Source: Salvelinus alpinus
Taxonomy: Eukaryota; Chordata; Actinopteri; Salmoniformes; Salmonidae
NCBI RefSeq assembly: GCF_045679555.1
Contig: NC_092122.1
Coordinates: forward strand, 8,117,003 to 8,181,002
Reading direction: 5' to 3'
Length of the DNA: 64,000 bases
Part shown: piece by piece, positions 51,301-64,000 of the stretch
Position numbering within the stretch: position 1 is the first letter of the stretch
How the letters are laid out: each line of letters begins with the position of its first letter
The notes under the pieces: generated by a model
Database searches by the model: none
The model's input: only the letters and a program-made list of their open reading frames with translations
What the model was told of the DNA's origin: nothing
Position numbers and translations under genes: made by a program

Positions 51301-52079
51301 GACAGGGGATGCCTTTAGGGTGTGGTCATAGAGAATTCACACATCCCCTGTGACTTTGGGGTTCCTGAGTAAGAATATAGAGGTCTTTGTGTTCAAGAGC
51401 ATCCTCAAGGAGTAGGCGAATACCACATTATGACCATTGCATCCCATGGTTGGGGTCATCAATTCTCTGGCCTAGTTCAAATAAATCCATCCCAAGCTCT
51501 CTGATGCATTTTCTGCTAATAATAACCAGTATGCCTATAATGAACAATAAAATCATTATTATATGCATGGATGCTATAGGCCTATAGATGTTACAAATTG
51601 ATACAAGGGTGTGACCATGCAGGTGTGACCATTCTCTAGGCAGTAGCACAGCACGAAAAAATATCCGAGGTCCCTCGACTCGACTCACCTGATCTTGTAT
51701 CAAATGTCACCACAAACACGGCCACGATCGGATCCTTTTCCTCCCATTTCACCATGATATCGTGCGGCACCTCTCCTTGTCCTGGGGCCGGAGTATGGTC
51801 ATCCTTGTCAAGACACTGAGCATCCCATTCCACAGGATTGGGGACCGTGCTCCTGGATGAGAGGGATGTGTCTATGCTAGAGACTGCTGATGTGAAAGAC
51901 CCAGGACCCCCCGGACTGGTGCTCCACCCTATCCCCGGCACAGTGCACCCCAACGCCCGACTGTTGGCGGGGCTCGGCCCCTTGACGTCCTTCTCCTCTT
52001 CTGGTGTGGGAACAGGTTTCTCTGCGGGAGGAACCTCCTCCCAGTCCAGTAGTGGTGCCCGGTCGGACTTCTCCACCAT
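44962..52079 (-). CDS. dennd11: DENN domain-containing protein 11 (LCHN), complete
   Basis: DENND11 belongs to the DENN family, many of whose members act as Rab guanine-nucleotide exchange factors; its exact target is not shown here. Exons in order: 52079-51689, 50912-50813, 50382-50224, 46723-46567, 46421-46283, 46056-45925, 45688-45538, 45424-45356, 45157-44962. All junctions are GT-AG, phases agree and the total is 1494 bases (497 aa plus stop). The start [13 protein letters not shown] resembles the known N-terminus. Conserved blocks include [74 protein letters not shown] and [20 protein letters not shown]. The protein ends VTDHPCCS. It is slightly longer than the human protein (455 aa, from memory), mainly in the N-terminal exon. 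It starts head-to-head with arl1, 686 bp away. No defect was seen. Confidence 0.95.
45270..45293. repeat. poly(A) run in dennd11 intron
   Basis: A run of about 24 A on the plus strand lies in the intron between the exons at 45356-45424 and 44962-45157. No retroposon body is attached that I can recognise. Confidence 0.8.
47440..48927 (+). mobile_element. L2-type LINE, 3' end with long untranslated region
   Basis: The 5' part encodes the C-terminus of an L2-like polyprotein ([52 protein letters not shown]) and stops at about 47733. A long 3' region follows, containing an internal CTTT run, then CAGCACTTTGAGATATCAGC and a terminal (ATTG)n run near 48910-48927, typical of this family. The element is 5'-truncated and sits in the large dennd11 intron (46724-50223), in opposite orientation to the gene. 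Confidence 0.9.
48295..48348. repeat. (CTTT)n microsatellite inside the L2 tail
   Basis: About 13 CTTT units form a tetranucleotide expansion within the LINE 3' region. Confidence 0.95.
48928..50223. other. dennd11 intron with MITE and purine-rich tract
   Basis: The intron contains a foldback MITE at 49688-49802 and, at about 49905-50185, a long GA-rich tract whose complement produces Ser/Leu/Phe-rich spurious frames. No exon is supported. Confidence 0.6.
49688..49802. mobile_element. foldback MITE (TAGTGCACTA type), second copy
   Basis: The ends CTGAAATTGGCACCCTATTC and GAATAGGGTGCCACTTTCAG are inverted repeats, with CAAAAGTAGTGCACTATATA inside. It is the same family as 14742-14836. Confidence 0.78.
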
Positions 52080-52765
52080 TGCGGCTCAGCTGTCAGCGAC
52101 CCCCGGCTTGACTCTGTGACGAAGGGATGCAGGAGAACAGAATCGTGTACAGACACGGAGCGGAGAGCCCATTCGTAATGCATTAGCTACGCGTTGGTTG
52201 AAATAAATCCATACTCACAATTGCAAATGTTAAATTGATTGATTCCGTTGAAACACAAGCTGTCTACTTTGTGTATGATAGCCTGCTCCTTTTGCATAGG
52301 GACATCTAAAGATGCACATCCACTTAGGTATAATAAGAGTGTACATAAATTATTCTTTCGTTTTTTGGGGGTGCGTTCAAGAATCCACACTATTATACGT
52401 GCTATTTGTAGGTCTTTATACAAGAAAAAACGTTTTGAAACGTTGTCATCTTGAATACAGCTCGTTGTAGGTCTCTAGTTCCTCATCAACGCACATTCAA
52501 TATAGTATTTTTTTTTATCGGAACTTGCAACTAAATACTAAGGGGACATTTGCTATAAAACAAATAATATTTATAGTTTCATGCAATTGTGTTTGAACTA
52601 TTTAACATTTCAAAATATTTGTCTGATGTTGAATGTACTGACAATGAAACCGGATTATCCATTAATGACGTGTTCTTGCGACACGTCACTGAATTCCATC
52701 AGCTACGGAAGCGGTGCCGTGTCGAGATCTACAACACCGTTGATCAAGGGTTTAGTGTCTTCAGA
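52080..52765. promoter_or_regulatory. shared dennd11/arl1 divergent promoter region
   Basis: Only 686 bp separate the dennd11 start codon (minus) and the arl1 start codon (plus), so both promoters and 5' untranslated regions must lie here, unless a 5' UTR intron extends further. CpGs cluster at both ends. The most striking element is TGACGTGT at 52666-52673 facing ACACGTCA at 52681-52688, a perfect 8-bp inverted pair with a 7-base spacer. The TGACGTG core is known as a CRE/UPRE-type site for bZIP factors such as CREB, ATF6 and XBP1. No clear TATA box was found close to arl1. Confidence 0.6.
52666..52688. promoter_or_regulatory. inverted TGACGTGT pair, candidate bZIP site
   Basis: TGACGTGT, seven bases, then ACACGTCA. 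It lies 78-100 bp upstream of the arl1 ATG, probably in or just before the 5' untranslated region. Binding is not shown by sequence alone. Confidence 0.45.
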
Positions 52766-58341
<5,576 letters not shown>

Positions 58342-58962
58342 AGAGCCCCCACACCTCTTGTTCTCTGTAAATACCCCTGACCTCCTGTATAAAATACTTC
58401 CTGATTGGACCGCTCAGGAGGACCAGAGACTGCACTCCTTCCAAGGGCACGTTCACTACGCAAATGTTGAAAATAGAAATGTCATGAATAGAGCTGACGT
58501 CATTCCTTACTCTACATGTCACATGTTCTACACAATACATTTCTATATGAAGGTTCCAAAACGTTGTGCCCTGCTGAACACAGCCCCGCCCCATCCCCGA
58601 AGCCTTCACCATGCCAAGCCCCTCCATGCCTTCCAGCCTGGGATAGAGAGGCTGCAATATAGTATATTACCTTGTCTCAAAACACTTATCGCCCATAGCC
58701 CTGTGGTGTTTGCAGATCTGAAGGGGACCAAGTAGTGGTGATGGCTCCACATTAGACCTCCAATTTGGATGTGTGGGACATAATTAAACAATCTTCTGCC
58801 ATTTTTGGTGAACTGACTGGCCCCTTCAAGGAAGTGGACCTGAGCAACGTTACTGCAGCTGGTGCTGTTTTCTATTGTACTACTCATGCTGAATTATTTT
58901 TTTTCATTTCTTAAACTTCTGTTGGGTGTGTAAATAAATAAAGTTTGAGGTTGTTAGTTTAG
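58342..58962 (+). other. arl1: arl1 3' untranslated region
   Basis: It follows the TAA at 58339-58341. AATAAA occurs at 58937-58942 (with an overlapping copy four bases earlier), so cleavage is expected at about 58955-58970. The frames within are not coding. Confidence 0.65.
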
Positions 58963-59037
58963 GCCTTTTCATTGGAATGCTCAAACTTTAATATGTCAGT
59001 TGTTGGACACTAACTGCTTAATTTGTATGCTACAACT

Positions 59038-59043
59038 TTTATT
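59038..59043 (-). promoter_or_regulatory. candidate utp20 polyadenylation signal
   Basis: AATAAA on the minus strand lies about 340 bases beyond the utp20 stop codon. Used together with the arl1 signal, the two convergent transcripts would end within about 100 bp of each other without overlapping. Confidence 0.4.
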
Positions 59044-59380
59044 GCATATTTGAGCTTGTACAGTGAAAACGACCCTCAGTAAAACTGATTTCAGACTGAA
59101 TATATAAACCTTTGTGGTCAAATTATTTATCTCCCACCCAATAAGCATTATTGTAAAATTCAACATGACCACTGATACTTTTCCAATAAGATTGTTAAAA
59201 GAAAGCAGCACAATATAGTATTTAGTTGTGTGTGTATATATATAAACCCCTTAGACAATCTTGCACTTCTCAAATCCTTGATTGAGAATTCATACAGAGG
59301 TGGCTTGTGACTGTCAGCTCCTGCATTAAGCAGGATATGATTGCCTGGTCTTATCCATCCTTGCTATAAAATGGATAATA

Positions 59381-62300
59381 TCATTTCACCATAGCCAAGT
59401 CCTTGAGTGAGTTCCTCTGTCTCTTGGCTTTGTAGTCAGGCCTCAGGAACTCAATCTTCCTCTTCTTGGCCTCGATCTTGTTTTTGTGCTTCTTCCTGGC
59501 TGCGATGTCAGGGTTAGCCACCGCCTGAGAGAAGAGTAAAAGGTTTGTGTGAGATGTATCCAACATTACCCTGTCATTATGATAGAAACATTTGCTCAAG
59601 AGCCAAAACAGTGTGTGCTGTTCATCACTAACTCAAAGATTTACCAGTTTGGCCATCATGAGTTCAGATTTTTGTTGTGGCCCCCACCCCATAAAAGTTG
59701 CCCATCCTTGTTTAAATATATAACATTGGTGGATACTAATATCCCTGTTAGCCTCCCAGGCCCCTGAACACAAATATTACATTGTATTACACCCCCAAAT
59801 TATTCCACAGATTCCTTGGCATATTATTTTTAAATATATTTTGAGATCTGGTGTCTGAGAACCCTGCTCTATGCCCTCCTCTGTGAGGCATCCTTCTGAA
59901 CGACTGAGAAGGCCAGGGAGAAGGTCTGCAGCCCCACCTGCTTCTTCAACAGCTCTATCAGTTCCTGGGACAGGTTTTTCAGGGTGGGGTCTGGGGAGTA
60001 CAACGCAGAGATGCATTCAATTAGTGCTCTATTTCATTCGGAGACAAACGCCTACAGAGGGATCAGTCTGAAGAGAACTACAGAGTTGAGTTGTGTTGAC
60101 ACAGAATAACACGAGAGAGCAGTCAGACAACACGACAGCCAGAAAATAAACACACAAAACTGAAAGGTTTTGATTAGGATGATGAATCTGAGTAGTGGTG
60201 AAAGGGGGAGGACGATGACAGACAGTGTTGTGTTACCTTGATCCTCGTAGCTGTTATTAAATGACGAGGACAGTATTGCAGTATGTTACCTTGGTCTGCA
60301 TAGGTGCTGCCAAGTTCTCTGTAGAGAGGGCCGATGATGGTGGTGAGGTAAGCCTTTCTTTACCCAGGTCCACAGCTATGGCACCCAGGAACTTAAACAC
60401 ACATGTTCTCTATGGGGGGAGAGAAAGGACAAATAACAATACAACCATTTATTGCTGATATTCATTAACTCACCATCAGTAAATAAGCAGTGGTGTTGGG
60501 AAAATATATAAAAGGACCATGTATTGGGGTGTTTGTGTGTACCTTGAGGGGTATCTTGGGCGTGTCTGCAGCTTCCCTCTTAGCCATTAGAGACAGCTTC
60601 TTCATCATCCACAGTAAGGATGGAGGACGATCATCCTTCTCGTCCTCCTCTTCTTGCTTCTCTTTCTCTTCTTCTTCATCCTCTTTCTCTCCATCTTTCT
60701 CCCCCTCTCCTCCATCTCTTTTTCCTCCTCTACCTCCTGGGCAGGTGTGATTTCAGACTCAGGTGAGATCAGCTAGATCACCTTGGCGACGGACAGCAGG
60801 TTCTTGATCACCTGGGGAACGAGACGATCAAACCTGTCAATCGAACTACTGCCTGACGCGTGACACCTCAGACTTGAATAGTCAGTTTGCAACATCATCA
60901 GTGTAATATCTTCGTCCTTACCTGTTCTCCCGTTGACGTGTCCAGGTACTTCGACTGCAGCTGGTGACAGAAAGACAGGATCAACTCTCTCATCTGGTGG
61001 AGGGAAGGAGAGGTAACGCCAGGTAAAAAGACACATAAATCAGTATCGCTAAACATCACTTGAGTCAAACCCTTGTTTACAATACAACGCCTTCAATTAT
61101 CTCATTGTTATTCTAACCAATAAAAGCTGTTCTCCCTGTTCCGCCTCATTCACTGAGTAGCCAATCTTGGTGACATGTTTCACCTTGGTCACTCTCAGCA
61201 GGACAAGTCATCGGTCTGCATCTTTGGTTAAGTGATGTTCAGACCCGTCTCACCTTCTTGTCTAGGTTGGTGGTAAGAAATGTGGTCGCCACAGGTTCTG
61301 GTGTGGTGGCGTTGTTGGCACAGCCCTTCTCTGTGGTCTCCTCTCTTCAGCGGGCAACCAGCTGGTCTGGCCGGTGGGCAGCAAACAGCTGACCAAACAG
61401 TTGAGAGGCGGTCAGCCACACCCAACAGTGAGGGTAGCACAGGTGGGTCTCAACATGACCTGGTGGGGGGGGGACGCATTGCTCCGTTACACCAAGAGGA
61501 AGCCAGCCGTTTAGAGGGTAAAATATTACATTCAATGATGTAGATCTGTAGTTCTAGACTGTATCATCAAGACATTTCAGGTGGAAACGTGTAGGCACAT
61601 GGGTTTAATCACACTGCTATACAGAGCAGGCAATAAGCTTAACATACCACAGTACTGTAGGCCTATTTATCTCACCCCAGACAACGGAGATGCCTGAGGT
61701 GATTTTCAGACCGTGACGGTTGATCTACAACCAGCGCTCCGACCATAGGAAATGGCAAGACAGCACAAACAGATGTGGGGCCAGGCTAGAGGTAGTAGTG
61801 TCTTACCCAGGATGTTAGTGAGTGTGTCTTGAGGCTTGCTGAGCTCCAGTAGGCTACAGTCCTTGGTGAGTTTGGTGACCAGCGTCAGGTAGCTGAACAG
61901 CAGTCTGTCTGCTGCCTTCTCATCCTGCTCCTCCTCAATCTGACAGACACACAGATATAGAGCAGCTGTTAGCACAGGTGATATAATATAGTAATTAAAA
62001 GACGAATACCTACATCCCGCTGAGATAATGCTTTTCAAAGTATAACTTTCCACGTAGTTTATATCTTAAAAGTTTGATTTGTAAAATAGTTCATGTTCGA
62101 CTCACGTCTTCAAAGTTGTCGGGTGGATCTCTTTCTCGATGAGGGGCAGCACGGCATCTAAACGGAGGCCAAACCGAACCCCCTCTACCTCCACAAACAG
62201 CCCACACACCTGGGCCCCCCAGACGACGCAGACACACCTGGGGGTAGGGGTCAGGGGCTACAGCAGGAGGACACGGGTTGCATCTCAATTGTCTAAAGTG

Positions 62301-64000
62301 GATTTCTCTCCTTTATTTGCACTTCATCAGATATTTACATTGCTTTATTAGATGCATAGAGAAAGACAATTAAGACGAGTGTGTGTGTGTGTGTCTGCAT
62401 GTGTGTGTGTGTGCGTCCATACCTTGTCTCCAGACAGCCAAGTGTTGACCAGGGTGTTCTGGTGTTCCTGGTCCAGTTGACTCAGCAGTGATTTGATAGC
62501 CACGGCGGCCATTTTCTTACAGCGAGCCGAGTCATCGTTAACCATGGCCAGAGCCAGAGGGACGAAGAACAACCCACTGTGCTGCAGCAGCAGGTTCTAG
62601 GACAGAGACGAATCAGTTACACACAGGAGTAGAATTAGGTTGTCCCCAAAAAACTGATCTAAGGTCAGTTTTGAGTTTATTCCCTCTAATGGTTAGGGTT
62701 AGTATGTGGGATCTATTTCTATAGCCAACTTCAACCAGGAGCAGTGGGTTTAGAAAGCGACCAGAGTTACTGCGAGTCGAACTCAAGTAATTATGGGATG
62801 TGTGTGTCAGGTGGATTGTTGTGGATACCTGAGAGAAGGTCTGAAAGATATAGCCCATCAGCTCCAGAGAAGCCTCTCTTCCTGTGTCAAACTCATAACT
62901 AACACAGAGAGAGATTGTAGTATCAAAAGTCACAAACAATCGACTTACATCTAAAATAACGAATCCCTTTAAACACAAATGTATCCTACCTGAGCTGTGC
63001 CACGATGAAGTCTAGATGTGATCTCAGTTTCTTCCCCAGAGGATAATCCAGGATATACTTCTGGTAAATCTACAGGTGAAAATAACAGAAACACTAAAAT
63101 ACCTTTTTACAAGACACCTTCAAAAATAAAATACAAAACGCTAAAATACAGGTTTAAAAATGTATATAAAAAGAAACAAAACTGTACATGGACCCTGATC
63201 ATGCCGTTCTGCCCGGTAACAGACAGCTTGGCCACTTTCTTCATCAGCTCCTCCATCTCTGGTACTACCAGCTTCCTGGACAGGATGGCCTGTAGCTGGA
63301 GATAGAGAGGATATAGTACAGAGGATATAGTACAGAGGAGGACAGATGAAGAATTTCATTATACACTTTGAAAGCAAATACATCTATATGTCTGGTTAAA
63401 TAAAAGTATAAAATGCTGGGGTCTGATGCATTAGCTGTAGCAATAAAATACGGTCTCAGGTGAAGAGGGAGGGCGTCAGCTACCTTTAGCAGGCCGAAGG
63501 CTGTCGCCTGACGTGATTGGTCACAAATGTCCTCCTCAGCGTATCCCAGCAGCACTTGCAGCTGCGTCTCAGTTATCTTGTGTGTCTTCATGTTCTTTAC
63601 TAGGGTGGTGATGGACTGACAGCAAAAAGAAGGGTCATTCAATTCATTTGATACAGACAAATTTCTGTCATATCAAATCATTGAAACACACAATATGGCC
63701 TATAAACTGGTTACCAACGTAATTAGAACGGTAAACAAGTCGTCATGTGGTATATTTAAGCAATAAAGGCACGAGGGGGTGTGGTATATGGCCAATATAC
63801 CACGGCTATGGGATGTTCTTAGTAACGACGCAGCGCAAAATACCTGGATACAGGAATCCAGGGCTCGAACGACCCGGTTTATAATTGATACTATATTAAT
63901 ATGTATTAATTCAACCATTTCCAGAACAGAAACAATCACTTGTGCTACCTTGAAGCAGTTCTGGACGAGTTGGAAGTTCTCTCCGCGGGCAGCACCAGCC
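59381..64000 (-). pseudogene. utp20: utp20 C-terminal region, decayed copy (5' part outside window)
   Basis: UTP20 is a large HEAT-repeat protein of the small-subunit processome needed for 18S rRNA maturation in the nucleolus. Exons on the minus strand: 64000-63949 (partial), 63615-63484, 63289-63188, 63069-62990, 62898-62829, 62596-62423, 62237-62106, 61939-61807, 61459-61254, 60993-60922, 60811-60543, 60409-60290, 59990-about 59872, and 59524-59381. Conserved blocks include ETQLQVLLGYAEEDICDQSR, EEQDEKAADRLLFSYLTLVT, TLKNLSQELIELLKK, and the basic end KIEFLRPDYKAKRQ...SLKDLAMVK. Exons from 64000 to 62423 are clean. After that: shifts of +1 and -1 within 62237-62106; TGA at 61347-61349 where Trp is expected; TAG at 60773-60775 where Tyr is expected; one base lost in the acidic tract of 60811-60543; a shift in 60409-60290; and TAG at 59869-59871 with the exon end missing. 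It most likely makes no full UTP20. Confidence 0.85.
59525..59868. other. utp20 intron with probable repeat insertion
   Basis: The minus strand here contains TTTATGGGGTGGGGGCCACA followed by ACAAAAATCTGAACTCATGA, which I take to be a dispersed salmonid repeat. Where the penultimate utp20 exon should continue for about nine more residues (a basic stretch in the family), unrelated sequence begins instead. Insertion or deletion at this point is the likely cause of the lost exon end. Confidence 0.45.

Noticed and set aside
61280-61543. 87-codon plus-strand frame over a utp20 exon
   Set aside because: It is antisense to a recognisable utp20 exon and has no similarity of its own.

Overview
This window is vertebrate nuclear DNA from a bony fish, almost certainly a salmonid. 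The species cannot be fixed from the sequence. The grounds are split genes with GT-AG introns, proteins close to known vertebrate families, and a repeat load typical of salmonids: Tc1-like elements of the family from which Sleeping Beauty was derived, several foldback MITEs, tRNA- and 5S-derived SINEs, L2-type LINE ends, and very long CA/GT and CT microsatellites.

Layout. 1-17958 is probably the end of intron 1 of bicd1. It holds four unrelated minisatellites (units of 46, about 44, about 43 and 42 bp) and three Tc1-type elements. bicd1 (dynein adaptor Bicaudal D1) lies on the + strand at 17959-24778, with seven exons and the first coding exon missing. fgd4 (frabin, a Cdc42 exchange factor) follows on + at 34550-39748, as BICD1-FGD4 do on human 12p11. 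It carries a reading-frame break near its N-terminus and ends just after the FYVE domain. 40006-44900 is repeat-rich and intergenic. dennd11 (LCHN/KIAA1147) is complete on - at 44962-52079, with nine exons encoding 497 aa. It is head-to-head with arl1 (+, 52766-58341), whose first exon contributes only ATG-G and whose six exons add up to exactly 181 aa. utp20 (SSU processome) enters from the right edge on - (59381-64000), tail-to-tail with arl1, as ARL1-UTP20 lie on human 12q23.

Gene condition. bicd1, dennd11 and arl1 read cleanly through every exon junction I checked. The utp20 segment does not: it has two substitution-type premature stops, several frameshifts, and a lost exon end next to repeat-like sequence. 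fgd4 lacks its second PH domain. A simple reading is that this is one of two duplicate regions left by the salmonid whole-genome duplication, with some genes kept and others decaying. That is inference, because the other copy is not visible here.

I found no CRISPR array, prokaryotic operon, rRNA gene or intact tRNA gene. The best candidates for follow-up are the decaying utp20, the truncated fgd4 with its SPGK repeats, the alternative Tyr/Ser/Pro-rich tail of bicd1, the dennd11/arl1 shared promoter with an inverted TGACGTGT pair, and a tandem array of tRNA-like units.
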